Of a stretch of DNA of 9,891 bases, positions 1-6,944 are shown in pieces. A program made the translations under genes and the position numbers. The stretch comes from Bacteroidales bacterium (GTDB lineage Bacteria > Bacteroidota > Bacteroidia > Bacteroidales > Muribaculaceae). Position 1 is the first letter of the stretch, and every line of letters starts with the position of its first letter. The stretch covers positions 1-9,891 of the forward strand of contig QAMW01000035.1 in the NCBI GenBank assembly GCA_003150235.1. Reading direction: 5' to 3'. The notes under the pieces are model-generated. The model did no database searches. It saw nothing but the letters and a program-made list of their open reading frames with translations, and was not told where the DNA came from.

Positions 1-647
1 AGGGATGCATTGCCAGGAAATTTTGAAATCAGGGTAAACCCCATTTTCACTGCCTCAAGGGCAAATGTCTTGCGGGAGAAAAAGGCGTCTGCCACTAATT
101 TGTCGCTGATTTTCAGCAGTTCTTCACGCCTGGATTTCAATGCGTCAAGATAGCATTCAGTCATGGTCTTCCTCGTGCCTTCACCATCGCCGGGCAGTGT
201 CTGTGAGGCCCCGAGCATGACACAGTCGCCTGAGACGTAGTCTATGGCTGCAAATGCAGTGAGTTCAAGCCCATGGACACTCTTACTAGATGCCCCGGAC
301 CAATACATCCCTATTCCGGGAGTACATCTGCCACTTTTTGAAATATGTGCCGGGGCCATGGCTATGACCAGGCGGTCCGGCGAGACCGTGCCGGAGATAA
401 ACATTTTGTTTAGCCTCAGCCAGTCAATTCCATCCCGGCTGAAATTGTTTCTGAATGTCTTTTCATTCAATCCTGAATAGCGTTGCAGCTGCAGGAAATT
501 TACCCGCCCGCGAATGGCGACTATGGTGCCTGCAACATTTTCAAGAAAACGACTCAACACTTTGCCTATGCCAAGTGTTTTTGCTGAACGGGACAGTAAA
601 TCCCTCAACATGGATTTAAATATTTTCAAGGCGGTCAGGGCGTTCAT
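1..647 (-). CDS. DDE transposase of an insertion sequence, N-terminal 215 residues (C-terminus beyond the window)
   Basis: The reading frame is open from the ATG at 647 to the left edge with no stop or frameshift. Residues 1-80 look like the N-terminal region of Bacteroidetes IS transposases, including the stretch RYSGLNEKTFRNNF (56-69). The start of a DDE-type RNase H fold follows: HISKSGRCTPGIG (101-113), YWSGASSKS (116-123), HGLEL (125-129) and VADAFFS (185-191). D187 in the last motif fits the second catalytic Asp. Relatives, as I remember them, read Asp-Pro-Ser-x-Ile-x-Lys-Ser-Gly at the first motif; here it is Ala98-Pro-Ala-His-Ile-Ser-Lys-Ser-Gly, so the first catalytic Asp seems replaced by Ala (codon GCC). 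The product would cut and join the ends of its own element, but this copy may be inactive. The last catalytic Glu and the far end of the element are outside the window. The start codon sits inside a large stem-loop (630-692). I cannot assign an IS family from the sequence alone. Confidence 0.78.
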   Translation of the reverse strand, partial: MNALTALKIFKSMLRDLLSRSAKTLGIGKVLSRFLENVAGTIVAIRGRVNFLQLQRYSGLNEKTFRNNFSRDGIDWLRLNKMFISGTVSPDRLVIAMAPAHISKSGRCTPGIGMYWSGASSKSVHGLELTAFAAIDYVSGDCVMLGASQTLPGDGEGTRKTMTECYLDALKSRREELLKISDKLVADAFFSRKTFALEAVKMGFTLISKFPGNAS

Positions 648-692
648 ATAGAATCTAATTTGGGAAATTATTCTATTTAACGCGTGACCGCC
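630..692 (-). repeat. Long imperfect inverted repeat enclosing the transposase start codon
   Basis: On the minus strand this folds into one hairpin. GGCGGTCA pairs with TGACCGCC, GCGTT with AACGC, ATAGAA with TTCTAT and TAATTT with AAATTA, around a CCC loop. That gives 25 base pairs interrupted by two small internal loops and a two-base bulge. The transposase ATG (647-645) falls in an internal loop, and the next codons form part of the stem. Several insertion sequences use such structures to block translation from read-through transcripts, so that role is a reasonable inference. It could also overlap the element's terminal repeat, which I cannot delimit. Confidence 0.7.
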
Positions 693-723
693 ATTTTTGT
701 TCCTATTTTTTACCGAACCATTG

Positions 724-759
724 TTAAGGTCTTTAAGGTTTCTAAGGACTTTAAGGTCG
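724..759. repeat. 9-bp tandem repeat, four units (consensus TTAAGGTCT)
   Basis: Four consecutive 9-bp units read TTAAGGTCT, TTAAGGTTT, CTAAGGACT and TTAAGGTCG. The core TAAGG is invariant and the period is exact. The repeat lies in the non-coding gap between the protease gene and the transposase. Its function is unknown; it could be a slippage-generated array or the edge of the inserted element. Confidence 0.75.
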
Positions 760-789
760 CGCTTGGCGAGGATGCTGACTCGTTTGGCA

Positions 790-880
790 TGCGGGCGACC
801 TTCCAGTCGCCCCTACTGCTACGCGCCTCTCCCCTTTACCCTCTAATAAGCGATGTAGGGGCGAGGGAAGCTCGCCCGCA
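790..880. repeat. REP/BIME-like pair of inverted GC-rich palindromic units
   Basis: Two units of 27 and 26 bp (790-816 and 855-880) are near-perfect reverse complements of each other. Each unit is also a hairpin: GGGCGAC/GTCGCCC (793-799 with 806-812, 6-nt loop) and GGGCGAG/CTCGCCC (859-865 with 871-877, 5-nt loop). Between them lie 38 bp with no clear pattern. Two head-to-head REP-type palindromes just after a gene are the classic BIME layout. The second unit begins 25 bp past the protease stop codon, so it may protect the mRNA 3' end. No U-tract follows, so an intrinsic terminator is not supported. Confidence 0.65.
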
Positions 881-904
881 CTATCGCCTGTAAAATCCGA
901 GGGG

Positions 905-3900
905 TCAGTCGAGCTGGCGGAGAAGCTCGGTGACGGCGCGGTGCAACTGCGCGTCCTCGCCTGCAACAGCATCGGCGGGGTCATTCGCCACTTTGATGTC
1001 GGGTTCAAGTTGGGTATTTTCAAGATAATTGCCCTCGGCGGTGCGATAACCGATAACCGGCACACCAAACACAAGCGACGGATCCTGAAGTGTAATCCAG
1101 TTTACACTGGTCATGGTTCCCGGGACAGGCATACCAACGAGTTTTCCAAGTTTCTTGTATTTGTAGACCCAGGGAGTGCCATGGGCATTACTGTAGTTTG
1201 CCTCACACTGCACCATGATACTCGGCTTGTTCCACCGGCGGCTCGGCATGTCGCACACCTCTACGCCCCTTATCACCTGCGTAAGGTATTTGTCGCCGCT
1301 GAACAGCACCTCGATATCCTCGTGAAGACGACCTCCGCCATTCCAGCGGGTGTCAATCACGATGCCCTCCTTGTCGACATATTTGCCGAGAAGGTCGGTG
1401 TAGATGGTGCGGTAGCTTGCATCGTCCATCGATTCAATGTGCACGTAGCCGAGACGACCGTTAGACCACCGGTCAACATCAGCGGCACGACGCTTTACCC
1501 AGCGGCGATAGAGCAGATCGTTCATCTCCCCGGTGCTTACAGGCAGCACCACCTCTTCCCAACGCTTGCCCGAAGCGGGGTCGGAAAGAGCGACAAGGGT
1601 CTTTTTGCCGCGTATGTTATTAAATAATGTGATGAAGTCGATGGAGTCGCCGATTTCCTTGCCGTCGATTTTCTCGATAATCACACCAGGGACAACATCG
1701 GTTGACGCGTTGTCAAACGGGCCATCCTCAACCACTTCGCTCACCTTCAGCCCGGGACCGTCATAGTTCCAGTCATATATGAGTCCGAGCGATGCCGTGC
1801 GGTCTACTGCCGACGGTGCGTAATACCTGCCTCCGGTATGTGAGGCGTTGAGCTCACCGAGCAGTTCACTCAGCAGTTCGGCAAAATCATGATTGTTATT
1901 GATGTGGGGGAGGAAGCGGCGGTAGGCTGCGGTCATCATCTCCCAGTCGACACCGTGCATGTCGACAGTATAGAAACGCTCTTTTGCCTCACGCTTCACG
2001 TAGTCAAACATATATTCGCGTTCCGCCGCCGGGTCGATATCCATGCGGGCGGAGTAAGTAATCAGTTTCGTGGTCTTGCTCGACAGCCCCATTTTTGAAA
2101 GCATGTCGGGACCGAGCAGGAAGAGGTTGTCGCCATCTTTGTCCATTTCCAGCGAAAGCATCCCGGCATCGAGTTTGTCGACGATACCGGTGTCGCGTTT
2201 GCGGAGATTCATCGACCAGAGGTCGTAGCCTTGTTCAAATGCCGAGAGGTAATACAAATCCTCGCCATCCTTGGTGATGATGAAGTCGCAGATATCTGAG
2301 GAATTGGGCGTTACGCGCACTATACGGTCGCGTATGCCGTCCAGCTCGACCTTGATATCCTCGGTCTTTTCCTCGTCATCGTCAGTGGAGGCACTATCTT
2401 TTTTGCCTTTCTTGCCTTTTTTCTTGTCGTCGGCTTTCTGCTTGCGCTCTTTCTGCTGCTTTTCAAGCTCTTTGCGGAGTTCGTAATCCTCTTTTGACAG
2501 GCAGTATTTGTCGTAGGCATCCTTATTGAGGAATACCATCATGACATCGTTTAGCGAACCCCATGAAGCGTGATTGCGCATACCGTAGCGGTCAGACAGA
2601 AACGCGATTGCATTGCCGTCGAGCACCCAACGCGGATGCAAGTCAAAATATGATGACAAAGTGATATTGGTAACTTCCGGAGTGCCGGTAGTGTTGACGA
2701 TGGCAATGTCACTGTAAGGTTCATGACCGTTATTGGTAAGTTCCATCACAATCCATTTCCCGTCGGGCGACCATGAATACTCAAAGCCTCCGTCGCGCTC
2801 GGCATAAGTGGAGCCATCGGTTATCTGGCGCACCTGTTTTGTGGCGATATCCATCACCATCAGTTTGTTACGGTCAGCTATGAAAGCGAGTTCCGTGCCG
2901 TCGGGCGAATATTGCGGATAAGTACGCTCTACAGAATCGAGCGGGAGCAACGGCTGCTCGTCTATTACCGTGGCGTTGGGGAAATTCAGGTCATCGTCGC
3001 GCCCTATCATTGCACGGTAAAGTGCCGGATACCCGTCGCGTTCGCTGACATAGACAATCGCCCTGCCGCCGGGAGCCCACGTGAGTTGCTTTTCAGCAGC
3101 AGCGGTATGGGTAATCTGCTTGGTGGTCTTATAGTCGGTCGAAGTCACAAAGAGTTCGCCGCGGTCGGTAAACGCCACCTGCTTGCCGTCGGGCGACACA
3201 GTAGCGTAATGCGAGCTGCCGACATTTCTTTTCTCGATGACATTCTCGTAATTGTCAACGATAGCTATATCAAGCTTTTTTGGAGCAGCACCCTCGGTCA
3301 TGGTGTAAATCTCACCGTCGTAAGTGAAAGCGAGACACCCGTTGCTGCCACGCGACAGGAAACGCACCGGATGCACGGTGAAATCGGTAAGCTGCTTCGC
3401 GGCGGAAGGATTGTCAAGCGACATGGAATATACATTGAATGTCTTGCCGTCGCGCTCGCTGAGGAAATATATGGTCTGACCATCGCCCGACATCACCGGG
3501 TTGAGGTCTTCGCCCGGGCGCGAAGTAAGGTTGCGATGACGCCCGCTTTCGGTGTCATACGCCCAGATATCGCGCGTCACCGACGAGGTGTGATGTTTGC
3601 GCCACGTGTCTTCGAAACCTTTTTTATCCTGATAAATGAAACTCTTGCCGTCGGGAGAATAGCTGACATTCTGTGCCGGCGACGCTATGACGCGTTCAAT
3701 CCTGCCGCCGACGACCGGAACACGGTAAAGCTCCGTAAGACGACCGGAGGGGAAAAGCACACTACCTGCAGGATCCTGCCATGCGGCTGAAAACACCACA
3801 TATTTTCCATCGGGAGTGAAAGTTTCAGGCGACTCAGTTGCCGAGTGAAAGGTGAGCCTGCGTACATCTCCCCCGTCTGCCGCCATCAGGTAGATATCCT

Positions 3901-4156
3901 GTGCACCGTTGCGGTCACTTGCAAAAGCGATATGGCTGCCATCGGGCGACCATACCGGTTCCGACTCGATGGACGGAGCTGTGGTAAGCCGCACAGCTGT
4001 ACCCCCGTCGGCACTTACCTTATAAATATCTCCCTTATATGTAAATGCTACCTGGGTACCATCAGGTGAAATCTTGACATCGCGAAGCCACAGCGGAGTG
4101 GTTGCCGAGGCTCCAAATGCCGTCAATGCGGCTATTATCGGTATATATACTTTCAT
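905..4156 (-). CDS. Secreted tricorn-like S41 family serine protease with PD40 beta-propeller repeats and a PDZ domain
   Basis: This 1083-residue protein matches tricorn protease in size and layout. Residues 1-18 form a signal peptide ending in Ala-Ser-Ala, so it likely works in the periplasm. Two beta-propellers fill about 25-545, marked by repeated PD40 motifs of the type SPDG (30, 70, 167, 321, 417 and 463, plus weaker copies). A charged Lys/Glu-rich linker follows (560-600), then the C1 region, a PDZ domain (about 785-870) and the C2 catalytic domain (about 890-1060). By comparison with archaeal tricorn, where the known residues are Ser745, His746, Ser965 and Glu1023, the active site is Ser772-His773 (NASHTGG), nucleophile Ser989 (ANYSNAHGTPW) and probably Glu1051. 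All are present, so it should be active, degrading peptides threaded through the propellers. It follows the transglycosylase gene by 54 bp and may share its transcript. The physiological substrate is unknown. Confidence 0.93.
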   Translation of the reverse strand: MKVYIPIIAALTAFGASATTPLWLRDVKISPDGTQVAFTYKGDIYKVSADGGTAVRLTTAPSIESEPVWSPDGSHIAFASDRNGAQDIYLMAADGGDVRRLTFHSATESPETFTPDGKYVVFSAAWQDPAGSVLFPSGRLTELYRVPVVGGRIERVIASPAQNVSYSPDGKSFIYQDKKGFEDTWRKHHTSSVTRDIWAYDTESGRHRNLTSRPGEDLNPVMSGDGQTIYFLSERDGKTFNVYSMSLDNPSAAKQLTDFTVHPVRFLSRGSNGCLAFTYDGEIYTMTEGAAPKKLDIAIVDNYENVIEKRNVGSSHYATVSPDGKQVAFTDRGELFVTSTDYKTTKQITHTAAAEKQLTWAPGGRAIVYVSERDGYPALYRAMIGRDDDLNFPNATVIDEQPLLPLDSVERTYPQYSPDGTELAFIADRNKLMVMDIATKQVRQITDGSTYAERDGGFEYSWSPDGKWIVMELTNNGHEPYSDIAIVNTTGTPEVTNITLSSYFDLHPRWVLDGNAIAFLSDRYGMRNHASWGSLNDVMMVFLNKDAYDKYCLSKEDYELRKELEKQQKERKQKADDKKKGKKGKKDSASTDDDEEKTEDIKVELDGIRDRIVRVTPNSSDICDFIITKDGEDLYYLSAFEQGYDLWSMNLRKRDTGIVDKLDAGMLSLEMDKDGDNLFLLGPDMLSKMGLSSKTTKLITYSARMDIDPAAEREYMFDYVKREAKERFYTVDMHGVDWEMMTAAYRRFLPHINNNHDFAELLSELLGELNASHTGGRYYAPSAVDRTASLGLIYDWNYDGPGLKVSEVVEDGPFDNASTDVVPGVIIEKIDGKEIGDSIDFITLFNNIRGKKTLVALSDPASGKRWEEVVLPVSTGEMNDLLYRRWVKRRAADVDRWSNGRLGYVHIESMDDASYRTIYTDLLGKYVDKEGIVIDTRWNGGGRLHEDIEVLFSGDKYLTQVIRGVEVCDMPSRRWNKPSIMVQCEANYSNAHGTPWVYKYKKLGKLVGMPVPGTMTSVNWITLQDPSLVFGVPVIGYRTAEGNYLENTQLEPDIKVANDPADAVAGEDAQLHRAVTELLRQLD

Positions 4157-4164
4157 GGTCGGGT

Positions 4165-4207
4165 AGTTGGAGTTGTCAGTTGTCAGTTGTCAGTTTTCAG
4201 TTATTAG
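4165..4207. repeat. 7-bp tandem repeat in the gap between transglycosylase and protease genes
   Basis: Three exact copies of AGTTGTC (4171-4191) are followed by the variants AGTTTTC (4192-4198) and AGTTATT (4199-4205), and preceded by a degenerate AGTTGG. The array fills most of the 54-bp gap upstream of the protease start codon. Changes in copy number could alter spacing or leader structure, but no promoter or stem-loop is evident here and its role is unknown. Confidence 0.75.
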
Positions 4208-4210
4208 ATT

Positions 4211-5869
4211 TTAACTGTTGGGAATTTTAAGCTTTTGACCGGCGCGTATGTTGGTGCCTTTGATGCTGTTGGCACGTTGGATGTCGGCGATGGTCACGCC
4301 CTTGTAACGACGTGCGATGGTCGACAGACTTTCACCTTTTTTCACAGTGTGATAACGGAACTTTGGAGCAGGGGCGGCTTTCGGTTTTGCCTTTGCCTTG
4401 GGAGCAGGTTTCGCTTTTTCGACCGGGGCAGCGGCTACTTCAGGAGCGGCAGCCTTCGGTGTTGCCGCTATGGCGGCAGAGTCGACAGCTGCGGCGGCAA
4501 CCTCCACGGCCGTAGTGTCGGCAACCTGTGTAATCTCCGTGTTTTCAGGCTGCTGCACACTCTTTTTCTTGCCTGTCGCCACGCGCTGATAGGTATGAAT
4601 CTTGAGTACCCTGCCGCGGGCAACGGTGTTTTTCTTCATACCGTTCCATTTCTTGATTTCCCCTACGGTGACTCCGTATTTGGCGGCAATCTTGGATAGT
4701 GTCTCTCCACGGCGCACCTTATGTTTTTTCACTACAAGCTTGGTAGTGTACTCCATATTCGGGTCAATCTGGTCAAGCGGTGTAGGCTCCACGACAGTGC
4801 GTTGCGCATAAAGCGATGCATCATGGCTGATAATGCTATCCTCACTCATTATGTAGCTATACACCTGCATTGAGGGCAGCACGAGTGAATAGGGGCGGAT
4901 ATCACCGGGGATTATATCCTTGCGATACTGCGGGTTGAGCACACGCAGCTCCTCCACCGGGATGTCGAGCACCGCCGCAACCTGATTGAAGTGGACACGC
5001 TTGTTGACGTGTATCGAGTCAGTTATGATAGGACGCTTGGCAAGCGCGGGACTGATATTGTGCTGATTGTAATAAGTCATCACATAGTTGGCTGCGATAA
5101 ATGCCGGCACATATCCGCGAGTCTCCTGCGGGAGGAAATAATATATGCTCCAGAAATCCTTGTTCTCGCCCCCGGCACGGCGCAACGCCTTGTTAACATT
5201 GCCCGGACCGCAGTTGTAAGCGGCGATGGCGAGCGACCAGTCATCGTACATGCCGTAAAGCTGCTTCAGATAGGTTGCCGCCGCCTCGGAAGAAGCGTAC
5301 GGGTCGCGACGCTCATCGACAAGCGAGTTAATCTCAAGCCCGAGGCCCCTTGCCGTAGGCAGCATGAACTGCCACAATCCGGTAGCACCTACGCGTGACA
5401 CGGCATCGGGGTTAAGTGCCGACTCTATCACGGGAAGATAGCGCAATTCCAACGGAAGTCCGTGCCGTTCAAGAGCCTGCTCGAAGATAGGCATGTAGTA
5501 GAGGCTCATTCCGAGCATGCTTTCCACCAGCTCGCGACGACGCTGGGTGTACATGTTGATATAGGAGCGCACAATCTGGTTGTAAGGCATTTCGATTACT
5601 GTAGGCATCTGGCTCAGACGCTTGATATAAACTTCGTCGGATGCGTCAATCACCGGGACTTTTGAATAGTTGGTGTTGAGCACCATATAGTTCTGCAGAT
5701 ACCAGTTCTGCATCATCTTGTGGGTGTCGGTCTCGAAGCTTTCCGGATAAATGATCGAATTGTCGGTTATCGACTGCTTGAGAGTAAGTATTGAAGGAGC
5801 TGCCGCCGCTGCCACGACAGTGCATCCTGCAAGAAAGAGAGTTACTAATTTTTTCATTGACCGGTTCAT
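4211..5869 (-). CDS. mltD: MltD-like membrane-bound lytic transglycosylase with two LysM domains
   Basis: The 552-residue enzyme would cleave peptidoglycan glycan strands with formation of 1,6-anhydro-muramic acid ends. An SLT (family 1) domain covers about 120-235: catalytic Glu149 in VIESALNP, then GATGLWQFM (161-169) and AYNCGPGNV (217-225). Residues 285-332 look like a degenerate LysM-type segment. LysM domains for glycan binding are at 382-426 and 505-550, separated by an Ala/Pro/Lys-rich linker (455-503). The N-terminus has a signal sequence with a possible lipobox, Leu13-Ala-Gly-Cys16. It could be a lipoprotein like E. coli MltD, but the hydrophobic run continues past Cys16 into an Ala stretch, so signal peptidase I cleavage is also possible. 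The first ATG is chosen because an AT-rich leader precedes it; Met5 is the alternative. It starts 20 bp after the DUF5683 gene, which points to one operon. Confidence 0.93.
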   Translation of the reverse strand: MNRSMKKLVTLFLAGCTVVAAAAAPSILTLKQSITDNSIIYPESFETDTHKMMQNWYLQNYMVLNTNYSKVPVIDASDEVYIKRLSQMPTVIEMPYNQIVRSYINMYTQRRRELVESMLGMSLYYMPIFEQALERHGLPLELRYLPVIESALNPDAVSRVGATGLWQFMLPTARGLGLEINSLVDERRDPYASSEAAATYLKQLYGMYDDWSLAIAAYNCGPGNVNKALRRAGGENKDFWSIYYFLPQETRGYVPAFIAANYVMTYYNQHNISPALAKRPIITDSIHVNKRVHFNQVAAVLDIPVEELRVLNPQYRKDIIPGDIRPYSLVLPSMQVYSYIMSEDSIISHDASLYAQRTVVEPTPLDQIDPNMEYTTKLVVKKHKVRRGETLSKIAAKYGVTVGEIKKWNGMKKNTVARGRVLKIHTYQRVATGKKKSVQQPENTEITQVADTTAVEVAAAAVDSAAIAATPKAAAPEVAAAPVEKAKPAPKAKAKPKAAPAPKFRYHTVKKGESLSTIARRYKGVTIADIQRANSIKGTNIRAGQKLKIPNS

Positions 5870-5889
5870 TATTTAAGAGAGAAAAAAGG

Positions 5890-6855
5890 TTAGAAATTCA
5901 ACGCCCACTGCAATCCGATTCCCGGTTTGTCAGCCATCCTGCTATCTTTTATCACGGCAGGATGCACCTCCATCGACAAGTCGGGCGATATATCGAAATG
6001 GGCGAGCGACGCATCGACGTATGCGTCGACCATCGCTATGAGATAGACCCCTATCATGCAGATGATACAGAGGTCGCGGTTACGTCGGTAAAAATCTTTT
6101 TTCGACTTGAACGTCTTTTCAAGCCATGTACGGTTAAGACTCTCCTCCTTGGTGTTAGGAGGATAAAAATCCATATAGCTTTTTGTCGACGGGTCATTGT
6201 CCATCAGGTCACGGTAGGCTTGGGTGTAGTCATCGAGCATACGGTTGTTCCAGTCGGTAGCGTATGCAAGCCCCATGAATCCGCCAACTACGATAGGCAA
6301 CTTCCAGTAACGGCGATTATAAAGCTGTCCGAGTCCGGGGCAGAGTGCGGCAAGCCACACGGCACGTGTAGGACTCGGATTGAAGTCAATCGTGCGGTAG
6401 TCGGGGTCGAAATCCTTGGGCAACCCTATAGTGTCGACATACTGATGGACAACCGTGTCAACAGGTACCGCTCCAACTACATCGGTGACAATGAGACTGT
6501 CGCCAATCACGGCGATAGAATCGCCGGTGACCATTGCGGGTTCATCTTTCGGCACCGAGAGGTATATCGAGTCGGGAAATGCGTCAAGCGCCTCGGGGGC
6601 AATGCGGCTAAGCGTGGCGGTAGAGTCGGCGACACTTGCTCCATCAGCCGGCATGGCAGGGAGCTCTGCCGCCGTAATCAAAGTGCCGTAATCAACGGGG
6701 GCAGCAGAGCCGCCAGGCGAGTCATAACCTGAAGGCAAATTTATTGCTGAAAAAATGTTAAAAGGAAATGCGATTACCAGCGTAAGCGCGACAATCACGA
6801 CGCGCGTCGCGAAATCCAGATTTGAGACATTACCCGTTTCCTTTACTTTTTTCAT
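5890..6855 (-). CDS. DUF5683 domain membrane protein
   Basis: This 321-residue protein of unknown function is encoded between parB and the lytic transglycosylase, a position I recall from other Bacteroidales. Residues 17-37 are a signal anchor or uncleaved signal peptide. Residues 40-155 are a low-complexity, acidic and Ala-rich spacer without recognisable motifs, likely extracytoplasmic. The conserved DUF5683 part begins at about 160 with RAVWLAALCPGLGQLYN (164-180), then a hydrophobic segment (186-200), a polar stretch with a Lys/Arg-rich part (247-260), and a second membrane segment (262-279). The tail ends in an aromatic-rich LQWALNF, which is reminiscent of outer-membrane beta-strand ends but is not proof. 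Its conserved placement suggests a link between the segregation genes and the cell envelope; that is inference. Confidence 0.88.
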   Translation of the reverse strand: MKKVKETGNVSNLDFATRVVIVALTLVIAFPFNIFSAINLPSGYDSPGGSAAPVDYGTLITAAELPAMPADGASVADSTATLSRIAPEALDAFPDSIYLSVPKDEPAMVTGDSIAVIGDSLIVTDVVGAVPVDTVVHQYVDTIGLPKDFDPDYRTIDFNPSPTRAVWLAALCPGLGQLYNRRYWKLPIVVGGFMGLAYATDWNNRMLDDYTQAYRDLMDNDPSTKSYMDFYPPNTKEESLNRTWLEKTFKSKKDFYRRNRDLCIICMIGVYLIAMVDAYVDASLAHFDISPDLSMEVHPAVIKDSRMADKPGIGLQWALNF

Positions 6856-6909
6856 TATATAATCGATTGACCTTCAACAGGTCAGATGAGATTTAACAGC
6901 AAAACAAGC

Positions 6910-6944
6910 CACACCGAGGCTAACGCATGTCAGCCCTCGGAGTG
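6910..6944 (-). promoter_or_regulatory. Stem-loop across the parB stop codon, possible attenuator or weak terminator
   Basis: On the minus strand CAC, CCGAG and GCT pair with AGC, CTCGG and GTG, leaving one T-T mismatch, one bulged G and a 10-nt loop. The parB TGA begins at the end of the GCT arm. The T-rich run CTTGTTTT follows closely. It could partly terminate transcription or protect the parAB message before the DUF5683 gene. The T-tract is imperfect, so full termination is doubtful. A smaller hairpin (TGACC/GGTCA, 6868-6884) lies just upstream of the DUF5683 start. Confidence 0.4.

Noticed and set aside
244..480. Small plus-strand open frame near the left edge
   Set aside because: It is antisense to the transposase frame, which is open over 647 bases with recognisable motifs.
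1994..2010. Possible parS site (CTTCACGTAGTCAAACA)
   Set aside because: It resembles the TGTTTCACGTGAAACA consensus only with a 2-bp insertion and lies inside the protease coding sequence. CACGTG cores near 3080 and 3604 also lack the flanking arms.
2366..2477. Lys/Glu-rich low-complexity stretch in the protease as a possible frameshift or insertion
   Set aside because: The frame is continuous and the stretch falls exactly between the second propeller and the catalytic half, where a flexible linker is expected.
2912..3790. Plus-strand open frame of 292 codons opposite the protease gene
   Set aside because: It lies wholly antisense to the conserved propeller region, shows no recognisable domain, and follows from the codon use of the real gene. 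The same applies to the frame at 941-1627.
2755..4080. Recurrent near-identical short DNA motif around CCGTCGGGCGA
   Set aside because: It is the reverse-strand coding sequence of the repeated SPDG motif of the beta-propeller blades, so protein repeats explain it rather than a DNA repeat element.
5791..6732. Plus-strand open frame of 313 codons opposite the DUF5683 gene
   Set aside because: The antisense frame overlaps two well-supported minus-strand genes and its translation has no coherent hydrophobic or domain pattern. The frame at 6972-7649 opposite parB is rejected for the same reason.
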